Below are positions 9,701-16,377 of a stretch of DNA of 33,502 nt, piece after piece. The translations under genes and the position numbers were made by a program. This stretch comes from Sediminibacterium sp. (GTDB lineage Bacteria > Bacteroidota > Bacteroidia > Chitinophagales > Chitinophagaceae): NCBI GenBank assembly GCA_028687975.1, contig JAQTZD010000022.1, positions 1 to 33,502 of the forward strand, in the 5' to 3' direction. The first letter of the stretch is position 1. Each line of letters starts with the position of its first letter. The notes beneath the pieces were generated by a model. That model ran no database searches. It saw only the letters and a program-made list of their open reading frames with translations, and was not told the DNA's origin.

Positions 9701-10893
9701 GCATCTACTTTCAGCACTACTGCTTTTAATTCGGATCGGTCTACGGTGGAATTGTCTGGTTTTACACCATCCAGTACACCTCCTACATAAATAGCGCCTC
9801 TGTAGAATTTAACGGCAAAAGGACGGAAAGTGCTGTTGCCTGCAGCAACCGGGAATGCGTTGTACGCAACAACCTGTGAAGCCTGGGTAGGTGCGGTTCC
9901 GTTGGCGCCAATTTCCACACGCCATAATTTTCTGTCGTGCAGGTTGATCAGGTATAAATATTTTCCGTCGTCGGAGATACTCATACCGCCAATTCCTTTT
10001 TTGCCCACTTCGGTAAATACATTACCGCCGGTCATATCGTCTCTGTTGGCCTTGGTTTTATCGTGGTTGCCGGGACTGAATGTTCTGCCTGGTAAAGATC
10101 CTGCATCAAATGCAGGGTTCACTGCATTCAGGTTTACAAAATTGCCGGTATTGCTTTTGTTGGTTACGGCTCTTGCACCGGTGGTAACATAAATACCGTT
10201 GATACCCAGTGGTCCGAGTGAAACATGTCTTTTTACAAAAGCTGCATAAAATACTTTGTCTGCTTTTCTATGATAGGCGGTGGCCCATACAGCGCCTGTT
10301 TGCCCCATCTCACTGATTACACTCGCAGTAGCCGCAGAACCATAATTGAATGCATAGGTGTTGTCTGCAATTTTTGCATCCCACCAGTTGCCGGAGCTAA
10401 CCTGATTGTCACCGTTGGCATAGGAGGGAAGAATAATCCTTGCATTGGCATTGTCTATGTAGTCGCCCGGATAGTTAATGGCGAAATGGGCATTGGTTAC
10501 GGGTGCAGTGGCAAACTGAACGCTTGTTCCGTTGCCGGTACCAAATGCAGAAGGAAAATCTGCAGACTGCCATCCCGAGAATTCAAGCCTTACTTTTGTA
10601 GCAGCAGGAATTTCCAAGGCAGTAAAGGCATAGGATCCATTGGCAGCAGAATTGGTGCTGGCTAGCAAAGTGCCCGCAGCATTGTAAGCTTTCACAGTAA
10701 CGCCTCCGGCGCCCGGCTCGTTGTAAGCGGCACCGTTGTCTTTGGTTCCGTTGGCATTAAAATCTCTGTAAACAATACCACTAACCTGCGCATGCAGCAG
10801 TTGTGGTGCGGCAGCTATTAGTGTGGTAAACAGTGCAGCAAAAACTCTACGCTGAAAATGGCGTTGGTTGAATGATGTGTAAAGTTGGTTCAT
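6733..10893 (-). CDS. Large SdrD_B-like cell-surface protein with type IX secretion sorting domain
   Basis: The 1386-residue product has a long-leader signal peptide ending near LLHAQ (about 36). A first SdrD_B/Cna_B-like domain (about 36-138) has VSGIVYRDFNANGTKDNG. A long central region (about 145-660) contains propeller-like strands such as GGMSISDDGKYLYLINLHD. A second SdrD_B domain (about 666-810) has IGNRVWFDTNGDGKQDADEQ, with calcium-type Asp residues. A Gly/Ser linker (about 813-823) leads to an unidentified region (about 825-1300). The C-terminus (about 1310-1386) is a type A sorting domain with TTYPNPSTGLFYCKF, which directs export by the type IX system. Its likely role is a surface or matrix protein; the substrate is unknown. 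It is transcribed divergently from the di-heme cassette. Confidence 0.9.
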   Translation of the reverse strand: MNQLYTSFNQRHFQRRVFAALFTTLIAAAPQLLHAQVSGIVYRDFNANGTKDNGAAYNEPGAGGVTVKAYNAAGTLLASTNSAANGSYAFTALEIPAATKVRLEFSGWQSADFPSAFGTGNGTSVQFATAPVTNAHFAINYPGDYIDNANARIILPSYANGDNQVSSGNWWDAKIADNTYAFNYGSAATASVISEMGQTGAVWATAYHRKADKVFYAAFVKRHVSLGPLGINGIYVTTGARAVTNKSNTGNFVNLNAVNPAFDAGSLPGRTFSPGNHDKTKANRDDMTGGNVFTEVGKKGIGGMSISDDGKYLYLINLHDRKLWRVEIGANGTAPTQASQVVAYNAFPVAAGNSTFRPFAVKFYRGAIYVGGVLDGVKPDNSTVDRSELKAVVLKVDAGVTPGTETFTTVLDVPLTYQRKANMNTGFGVNKNTNYIDPNGTIATATLSQGSWHPWARSFAELTVTGNSGTAIYPQPLFTAIEFDPADGSMIIGISDRTGHQTGNQNLSPSGGTLYTGNAAGDILKAANNGSYTAFTLESNGNSGANTTAGAGNNEGPGGGEFYFTDRYQYGGGSDPMGIGNTANGANVNVSHEETSTGSLAVFPGKELIATAFDPIDNWYTGGVRYYSNTTGIAQNGKALYQGNDVSLFGKANGLGDLEIISAPAPIEIGNRVWFDTNGDGKQDADEQPIAGVSVQLVSGGSVVATAVTDSLGHYYFSSDPNRTSTASAKYGLTQLQPNSEYIIRIPNAKGASTQTPLTGYDLTVANNGGIDANADERDSDGLMNADDAEISVTTGIAGSNNHSYDFGFVTSGPVGGGSGGGVESKSLGDAIAIRTISRALNNEQGPVDYNKMERADKGSTARISNVGTQLKLADILPNKLSNNAYKSYISTPKDIISITNAKDILSIDFVKENISKAVAFGTQTSGEVYDHTKAICDRLKGYELTGMQQTQVKGVNMVQYNLKNNNGDIEYAMSFIIGAKNGRNSYTIQSNWLNRDYTIDEVMYNIQLWGGSPSLILEMAGDIISRLQTGMPVQEIKSNVGLPKTYITSGERVDENLNLIINNTLSATNGYFEIKDRANEQTTGTVTRTVPFTLTPNGISTVKIPSADLFESTISLYVNGMIQDEVFMADGAWGVNYNAATTSIKQFTVTNSKDTIPQDAFPVFRNASVSGSTPDYITVYKLLRGGGAPQDLTAFKSLKFTAAGNSAITITLVKESIAEWKNQYTLQMPVSSTPQQYALALSDFKSAGINTDIDPSDITSMVVAMSAAAPGRNTAVELSLSNVSFSKEDIAYLRTLLAREVTTYPNPSTGLFYCKFKADKDYTLTLNITEAATGKVVMTRTVQATKGENNIPVELKQNSGQKLYIISLNGNNANYKSTRIVLGKQ

Positions 10894-11016
10894 ACACGTA
10901 TGGTTGAATATATTTGGTTAGTTTTACTCACAGGAATCCATTTTTGAGAAAACCCTTTATTTCTAACGAGTTTCACCCTGTTAAAGGTATAAAACAATTG
11001 TGTAAATTGTATAATA

Positions 11017-11967
11017 ATGTTTGCTGAAAGTCCTATAAATTACCACATATACAAACTGGTTTGTATGCTTATTCTCATTTTGGGAAAAAATGTGCAGGCC
11101 CAGCGCGAAATAAAACCATGCCAAAAAGAACCCGCTTTTATCAGGACCCTGGGGTACGATCCTTTGTGGACGGCACTGAGTACTTCGGAGAAAAAAACGG
11201 TGGGAATTGTATTGGTTCAGTTTGAACAACAGGCAGGTTTAACGGAACCCACCCCGCAATCGCCGCAACGATCGGTTTACCAGCATCCCTCCTGGCAATC
11301 TGCCGGTTATTTGTCTTCCATCAGTTTTGATCTGGAAGGCAATGCATACAGTATTCCCACACCGTTGATTTCCATGTTGTACAATCCGAAGGAAAAACTC
11401 AATACCATTTACCGCATCGATGCCTACACCGGTGTAATGAAAGAATGGCTGCGTCTTCCGTATGCTGCAAAGCCTGCAACGGGTAATCCATATGGGTTGC
11501 TGGGCATCACGTACGATTGTACGGCAGACCTGTTATTGGCTGCAACAGTTTCTGGTTCGGATCGCTACAGCGAAAAAGGAATCATCTATTCCATTCATAC
11601 AGCCACCGGAAAAATTGCAGATACGTTAAAAGGGAGGGATGCCATGGCGCTGACGGTGGCCTACGACGAAAAGGAACAGAAGCGGTTGTATTTTGGAAGA
11701 ACCCGAACCGGTGAAATTTATTCATTACCACTTGGTGCCGATGGAAAATTTATCCGTAAACAAATGCGCAAGGAACTCTCCCTGGAGGGCTACGGACCAA
11801 GAGGAGATGATAAAGCCAGGAAGATTAAATTTGCGGGAGGAACCATGATGGTCAGCGGAGTGGCGTTCAATTACAATCTGCAGGCTTCCAGTGAAAAACC
11901 GGAAACCAACTATGCATTCCGCTGGAACAACCTGCAAAAGAAATGGGAATTATACGATCTGAATTAG
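11017..11967 (+). CDS. Secreted propeller-like protein, first gene of the di-heme cassette
   Basis: The 316-residue product is of no family I can name. From ATG 11017 the N-terminus holds a hydrophobic core (LVCMLILILG, about 14-23) and a likely signal cleavage near QAQ (27-29). A later ATG at 11065 would leave almost no signal peptide, so I keep 11017. The body shows repeated strand-turn patterns ending in small polar turns (SSISFDLEGNAYS, YRIDAYTGVMKEW, YSIHTATGKIADT, RTGEIYSLPLGADGKF), which look like blades of a beta-propeller. Two cysteines follow the signal (C35, C168). The di-heme enzyme gene starts four bases after the stop, so the two are coupled. Methylamine dehydrogenase also pairs a propeller subunit with a MauG-type enzyme, but no direct homology is seen. 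Confidence 0.82.
   Translation: MFAESPINYHIYKLVCMLILILGKNVQAQREIKPCQKEPAFIRTLGYDPLWTALSTSEKKTVGIVLVQFEQQAGLTEPTPQSPQRSVYQHPSWQSAGYLSSISFDLEGNAYSIPTPLISMLYNPKEKLNTIYRIDAYTGVMKEWLRLPYAAKPATGNPYGLLGITYDCTADLLLAATVSGSDRYSEKGIIYSIHTATGKIADTLKGRDAMALTVAYDEKEQKRLYFGRTRTGEIYSLPLGADGKFIRKQMRKELSLEGYGPRGDDKARKIKFAGGTMMVSGVAFNYNLQASSEKPETNYAFRWNNLQKKWELYDLN
11049..11066. promoter_or_regulatory. Perfect inverted repeat at the start of the di-heme cassette
   Basis: ATACAAAC (11049-11056) and GTTTGTAT (11059-11066) form a perfect 8-bp inverted repeat with a 2-base centre. It lies inside the predicted signal-peptide codons and overlaps the alternative ATG at 11065. It could be an operator if that ATG, or a promoter just upstream, is used. 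Chance cannot be excluded. Confidence 0.35.
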
Positions 11968-11971
11968 GTAT

Positions 11972-13030
11972 ATGAAAAAAGGAATCACTGCCGGCCTTCT
12001 ATTGTTGCTTTTTGCAGGCATTGGCTTTGGACTGACCGAAGTGTTTTCCGGTACAAGCAATTCTGTTGCAGACAACAGAATTACACTGGGCCGTTACCTT
12101 TTTTATGATACCAGAATGTCTTATAATCTCACCAAATCCTGTGGCTCCTGTCATGATCCCCAGTTTGCTTTTTCGGATGGATACCGCACTTCCTCCGGAG
12201 CAGACGGTTACAATGTAAAACGGAATGCACCCTCACTGATCAATGTCCGGTTCGCAGCTGCACTTACCTGGGCCGACAGCAGTATTCGCAATGTTGAACA
12301 GCAAATGAATTTCCCATTGTTTAATGAGCACCCGCGAGAATTGGGCTGGAAGGGGCATGAGCCGGAAATATTACATCGCATTACGGAAGTGCCCATGTAT
12401 GGAAAATTGTTTCAGCAGGCTTTTCCCGGAGAACCCGAACCGGTTAATCGCGGCAATATCATCCGGGCCATTGCTGCTTTTGAAGAACAGCTCGTTTCTT
12501 TTGATGCGCCTTACGACCGGTATCTCCGGGGAAACAAACTGGCATTGTCTGCAGAAGCGGTTCGTGGCATGCAACTTTTTCATTCTGCGGAACTCGCCTG
12601 CAGCCGCTGCCATGTATGGCAACCCACCCAACAACCTGCAGCATACTACAATACCGGCTTGTACAATCTGGATGGGGAAGGGGCCTATCCTGAAGAAGAT
12701 CAGGGCTTATTTGAATACACAAAAAACAAGGCAGACAAGGGTAAATTTCGTGTACCTTCCCTTCGCAATGTGATGCTCACAGCGCCATATACCCACAATG
12801 GTTCGGTGGCATCCATCCATGAAATGATCAGCATTTATCAGCGGGGTGGACGCAGCATTGCTTCCGGCGCTTTCATGGGCGATGGCGCTGAAAACGTACA
12901 TAAAAGCCCGCTGGTAAAAGGATTTGATTTGCCTGATGCAGACAGGAAGGCCTTGGTTGCTTTTTTAAATTCACTAACAGACAGTGCTTATCTGAAGAAG
13001 CCTGATCTGATGAACCCGTTTAATCAATAG
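11972..13030 (+). CDS. Di-heme cytochrome c peroxidase of the MauG/MbnH group
   Basis: The 352-residue exported protein has an N-terminal hydrophobic segment (about 4-20). Two c-type heme sites are present: CGSCH (57-61) and CSRCH (200-204). The segments FAFSDG, RNAPSLINV, LTWADSSIRNVEQQM (with Trp100), PLFNEHPRELG, IAAFEEQLVSFDAPYDRY and APYTHNGSVASIHEM are the family blocks of the di-heme peroxidases closest to MbnH and its relatives. Members either reduce peroxide or use a high-valent di-iron state to oxidise residues in another protein: MauG makes tryptophan tryptophylquinone and MbnH makes kynurenine in MbnP. No MbnP is next to it. It lies four bases after the propeller-like gene and one base before the amine-oxidase-like gene, which suggests one of them is its partner. 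Confidence 0.93.
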   Translation: MKKGITAGLLLLLFAGIGFGLTEVFSGTSNSVADNRITLGRYLFYDTRMSYNLTKSCGSCHDPQFAFSDGYRTSSGADGYNVKRNAPSLINVRFAAALTWADSSIRNVEQQMNFPLFNEHPRELGWKGHEPEILHRITEVPMYGKLFQQAFPGEPEPVNRGNIIRAIAAFEEQLVSFDAPYDRYLRGNKLALSAEAVRGMQLFHSAELACSRCHVWQPTQQPAAYYNTGLYNLDGEGAYPEEDQGLFEYTKNKADKGKFRVPSLRNVMLTAPYTHNGSVASIHEMISIYQRGGRSIASGAFMGDGAENVHKSPLVKGFDLPDADRKALVAFLNSLTDSAYLKKPDLMNPFNQ

Positions 13031-13031
13031 T

Positions 13032-14816
13032 ATGAGAGCAGGATTACCTTATTTACTTTTTCTTTTTTTCCTGACAACCATTTGCAGCAACCTGGCTGCA
13101 CAAAAGAAAAAAAACGTTCCTAAAAAGAAAGCGAACAACAGTGTGTACCTGAGCGAATACAAACCAGGCATACTGGAACCTGTTCGGCAAGACAGTGCGG
13201 TATACATACTGGAAAGAAAAAAACAGGTGGATTCGATCCTGAAAGAAAAAATGCCGGTAAAATTTTATACCGACCGCGATGATGAAAAAACCATGCTGGC
13301 ACAACAGGTGGCATTGGCCGATAGTTTATTCACCAAATATGTTTGGGAAAAAAATACGCGCAAGCCTTTGTGGAATGAAATCTTTGGCGTGTATCCTGCA
13401 AGGCCGGGCGACCTGCGGAAAGGGATGAAGTTCCTGCCGGGTACCATGATGCGGGTGGAAATGTATAATTATGCCCTGAACCTCACCACCATCGGGCTGG
13501 TGGATGTTTTTTCGCACAGGCTGCTGAGTGTGGATCATTTTCCTCAAACACAGCCGGATATTCCTGCACGCTTAAAACGGCTGGCCGTGCAGATTGCAGT
13601 GAATGCTCCCGAAGTGGAAAAAGCCCTGGGCTTTAAACCTTCTATGGAAATGCCGGTGATGGCCAATACCAAAACCGCACTCAACAGAACCAAATGCGAG
13701 AGGTCCAGGCATCTTTGCGTGGCGCCCACCTTTGTAAAAGGAAACCGAGCACTCTGGGCCATTGTAGATTTAACAGACCACAAACTGGTAGGGCTTCGCT
13801 GGACTAATGTTGGCAAGGATGCAGACCAGATTGTGGTAACGGAAAGAAAAATTCAGAACGAAAATATTGCGGATTGTTATTGCGAACAACTGAACACCGT
13901 TCAGCAAAACAACTGGAAGCTGGATTATGTGCTAACAGCTTCGGATGGGTTGATGGTGAGCAATGTAAGTTATAAATCCACACCGGTATTGAACAGCGCC
14001 AAACTGGTAGACTGGCACGTGAGCTATTCCGGAACAGAGGGGTTTGGATACAGTGATGCGGTGGGCTGCCCCATCTTCAGTCAGTCTGCAGTGGTGGCAA
14101 CCGATCCTCCCAAAATTGCTGAGATTGTAGAGGGAGACAGCACCGTAGGTTTTATGCTGGAACAGAAATTCTTCAGTGAACTCTGGCCCGTAGCCTGTAA
14201 TTACAGTTACTCACAGCGTTATTTCTTTTACAACGACGGAAGGTTTAGGGTGGTTTGTGCCAGCCTTGGAAGGGGTTGTGGCAACAACGGCGTGTATCGT
14301 CCGGTGTTCCGGATTTCATTTGCCGGAAACCAGCAGTCTTTCTACGAATGGGGCAATGAAAAATGGAACCAGTGGACAAAAGAACAATGGCAATTGCAGC
14401 AACCAGTTACCGCATATACCGGAGAAGGATACCAGTATAAGCTGGAAACCGGCGCCGGGAAAGGATTTTACATTGAACCGGGAAGGGGGCAGTTCAAAGA
14501 CAGCGGTCGTGGAGACAACGCTTATTTGTATGTAACCAAAAATCACCTGGACAGAGATGAAGGAGAAGCCGACCTGGTTACAATCGGGCCCTGCTGCAAC
14601 AACAATTATCAACAGGGACCGGAAAAATTCATTGAACCTTCTCCTGAAAATATCACCAAAACAGATCTGGTTCTGTGGTATGTTCCACAGATGCGCAACG
14701 ACGATACACCCGGTTCCAAATATTGCTGGGCAGAAACCTATTACGAAAAAGGGGTGTATAAAGTCAGAACCTATCCCTGTTTTGCCGGGCCCATGTTTGT
14801 TCCTTTTGATAAATGA
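13032..14816 (+). CDS. Secreted copper-amine-oxidase-like protein lacking copper ligands
   Basis: The 594-residue product has a signal peptide ending near LAAQ (24). It matches copper amine oxidases (CuAO) in order: an N3-like domain (AVQIAVNAPEVEKALG, 185-200; LWAIVDLTDHKLVGLRW, 241-257); WKLDYVLTASDGLMVSNVSY (295-314); GTEGFGYSDAVGC (334-346); CNYSYSQRYFFYNDGRF (389-405), equal to the topaquinone motif NYDY; VTKNH (501-505), equal to VTRYHPGE; and TKTDLVLW (542-549), equal to NTDAVVW. By eye, the copper histidines fall on Gly420, Tyr422 and Asn556, and the catalytic Asp on Tyr332, so normal CuAO catalysis is unlikely. It has 12 cysteines after the signal, one (C389) beside the topaquinone-type Tyr391. 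It starts one base after the di-heme gene. Fold assignment is strong; activity is unknown. Confidence 0.85.
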   Translation: MRAGLPYLLFLFFLTTICSNLAAQKKKNVPKKKANNSVYLSEYKPGILEPVRQDSAVYILERKKQVDSILKEKMPVKFYTDRDDEKTMLAQQVALADSLFTKYVWEKNTRKPLWNEIFGVYPARPGDLRKGMKFLPGTMMRVEMYNYALNLTTIGLVDVFSHRLLSVDHFPQTQPDIPARLKRLAVQIAVNAPEVEKALGFKPSMEMPVMANTKTALNRTKCERSRHLCVAPTFVKGNRALWAIVDLTDHKLVGLRWTNVGKDADQIVVTERKIQNENIADCYCEQLNTVQQNNWKLDYVLTASDGLMVSNVSYKSTPVLNSAKLVDWHVSYSGTEGFGYSDAVGCPIFSQSAVVATDPPKIAEIVEGDSTVGFMLEQKFFSELWPVACNYSYSQRYFFYNDGRFRVVCASLGRGCGNNGVYRPVFRISFAGNQQSFYEWGNEKWNQWTKEQWQLQQPVTAYTGEGYQYKLETGAGKGFYIEPGRGQFKDSGRGDNAYLYVTKNHLDRDEGEADLVTIGPCCNNNYQQGPEKFIEPSPENITKTDLVLWYVPQMRNDDTPGSKYCWAETYYEKGVYKVRTYPCFAGPMFVPFDK

Positions 14817-14837
14817 TGTATCTTAACGACCGAACTT

Positions 14838-15476
14838 ATGAGCCAACAGATTCACTTAATGATTGCAGACGACCATCCTCTTTTTGTAGAGGGGTTGAAG
14901 ATGATATTGAGTAGCGAGCCACTGTTTGTCATCAACGGTATTGCGAACGACGGAAAGCAATTGCTGTACCTGCTTACACAGCAACCGCAGACCGATTTGA
15001 TATTGCTGGATGTAAACATGCCTCACCTGAACGGACTGGACACCATTAAATACATCAAACAGTCTTTTGGTTCTGTGAAAGTACTGATGCTTTCTGCTTA
15101 CAGCGATCATAAACTGGTGGAAGAAGCCCGTGTTGCGGGAGCCGACGGATACATACTGAAGAATTCCAGCCGGGAAGCCTTGGTCGGCGCCATCAAGCGC
15201 GTGCACGGCGGGCTACAGGTGTTTGAAGTGGAACCGGCCAACGGCCAGGAAGAACTGTTCCGTAAAATGGATGTGTTCCTCCGCAAATACGATCTTACCA
15301 AACGGGAAAAAGAAATTCTCTACTACCTCAAACAAACCCTTACCAACCAGCAGATAGCGGAAAAACTCCATCTGAGCATCTACACCGTAGAAACGCACCG
15401 CAAAAATATTATGCAAAAACTGCAGCTGAATTCGCCGGCCGCTCTGGTAAAATTCATGATAGAGTTCAATATTTAA
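14838..15476 (+). CDS. LuxR/NarL-family response regulator
   Basis: The 212-residue product is a two-domain transcription regulator. The receiver domain (about 5-122) has the acidic pair at Asp11-Asp12 (MIADDHPLF), the phosphorylation site Asp58 in LILLDVNMPHLNGLD, the Ser/Thr switch near VLMLSAYSD, and Lys in YILKNSS. The LuxR-type helix-turn-helix (about 150-205) has LTKREKEILYYLKQ and IAEKLHLSIYTVETHRKNIMQKL. It begins 21 bases after the amine-oxidase-like gene and is probably co-transcribed with the cassette. No histidine kinase is nearby, so the sensor lies elsewhere. The family is secure; the regulated genes are unknown, with the cassette itself an obvious candidate. Confidence 0.95.
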   Translation: MSQQIHLMIADDHPLFVEGLKMILSSEPLFVINGIANDGKQLLYLLTQQPQTDLILLDVNMPHLNGLDTIKYIKQSFGSVKVLMLSAYSDHKLVEEARVAGADGYILKNSSREALVGAIKRVHGGLQVFEVEPANGQEELFRKMDVFLRKYDLTKREKEILYYLKQTLTNQQIAEKLHLSIYTVETHRKNIMQKLQLNSPAALVKFMIEFNI

Positions 15477-15563
15477 CCACTCGTCATTCTCTCCGGAATA
15501 GTTTGAAAGGTTACCTGTAACTTTTTTCCATTATCTGCGTTCAATCAGAAATAAACAAGATAT

Positions 15564-16289
15564 ATGAAAAAAATACTGGCATTGCTGTTTTCGGTGGTAA
15601 CCCTCGCCGCATCGGCACAATGGGGACGTTCTGAAAGGGTTACCGGCAGCGGAAACCTGAAAAAGGAAACCCGCTCTGTGGGCAATTTCAAAGCCGTGGC
15701 TTCTGCAGGGTCTATGAATGTACAACTGGCTTATGGTAAGCCGGGCAGCGTTACGGTAGAAGCAGATGACAACCTGCTGGAGTATATCGAAACCAAAGTA
15801 GAAGGCAATACCTTAAAAATCGGTACCAGAAATTATGTAAGCATCCGCAGCAGCCAAAAGGTCACTGTTTATGTAACGGTGGACCAGCTGGAAGGGGTTT
15901 CCGTGGCTGGAAGCGGCAATATTGATGGTTCTGGTAATTTCAGCAATGACGGTAAAACCTGGTTCCGTATAGCGGGAAGTGGTAATATCAACCTGAACTT
16001 TGATCAGGTAAAACAGGCAGAAATTGGTATAGCCGGAAGTGGCAAAGTAATCCTGAAAGGGAAGGCCGACCAGGTAAATGTAAACATCAGCGGTAGCGGA
16101 AATGTGGAATGCTCCGAACTGGTGGCACAGCGGGTAAAAATCAATGTAACCGGCAGTGGAAATACCCGGGTACATGCAGATCAGACCCTGGAGGTAAATG
16201 TATTGGGCAGCGGACATGTATCCTATAAAGGAAATGCCCGGGATATAGTGAAACATTCGGCCGGCAGCGGAAAAGTAACCAGGCTCTAG
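15564..16289 (+). CDS. Secreted GIN-domain (DUF2807) protein
   Basis: The 241-residue product has a signal peptide (MKKILALLFSVVTLAASAQ). The rest is a right-handed beta-helix-like GIN/DUF2807 domain with repeated Gly-Ser-Gly turns: VTGSGNLKK, VAGSGNIDGSGN, IAGSGNIN, IAGSGKV, ISGSGNVE, VTGSGNTR, VLGSGHV and SAGSGKV. These turns recur about every 20 residues, as expected for stacked coils. The N-terminal part has the family phrase VGNFKAVASAGSMNVQLAYG. Such proteins are common in Bacteroidota envelopes and are sometimes labelled putative auto-transporter adhesins, without functional proof. It stands alone between the response regulator and a hairpin before purL. Confidence 0.92.
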   Translation: MKKILALLFSVVTLAASAQWGRSERVTGSGNLKKETRSVGNFKAVASAGSMNVQLAYGKPGSVTVEADDNLLEYIETKVEGNTLKIGTRNYVSIRSSQKVTVYVTVDQLEGVSVAGSGNIDGSGNFSNDGKTWFRIAGSGNINLNFDQVKQAEIGIAGSGKVILKGKADQVNVNISGSGNVECSELVAQRVKINVTGSGNTRVHADQTLEVNVLGSGHVSYKGNARDIVKHSAGSGKVTRL

Positions 16290-16314
16290 TTTTTTAGCAG
16301 TTTATAAACATATT

Positions 16315-16360
16315 GTAGCCGTAAGGTCCAAAACTTCATGTTGTGCCTTACGGCTACTTT
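16315..16360 (+). terminator. Long hairpin between the GIN gene and purL
   Basis: GTAGCCGTAAGG (16315-16326) pairs perfectly with CCTTACGGCTAC (16346-16357) around a 19-base loop, followed by TTTCTT. It could end transcription of the GIN gene. It lies only 20 bases before the purL start, so a regulatory role in front of purL is also possible. Confidence 0.6.
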
Positions 16361-16362
16361 CT

Positions 16363-16370
16363 TAACTTCG
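16363..16370 (+). promoter_or_regulatory. Weak -7-like element just before purL
   Basis: TAACTTCG differs from TAnnTTTG at one base and ends seven bases before the purL ATG. If real, the mRNA would be almost leaderless. No clear TTTG is found at the right distance, so support is weak. Confidence 0.3.
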
Positions 16371-16377
16371 CGGCTAT

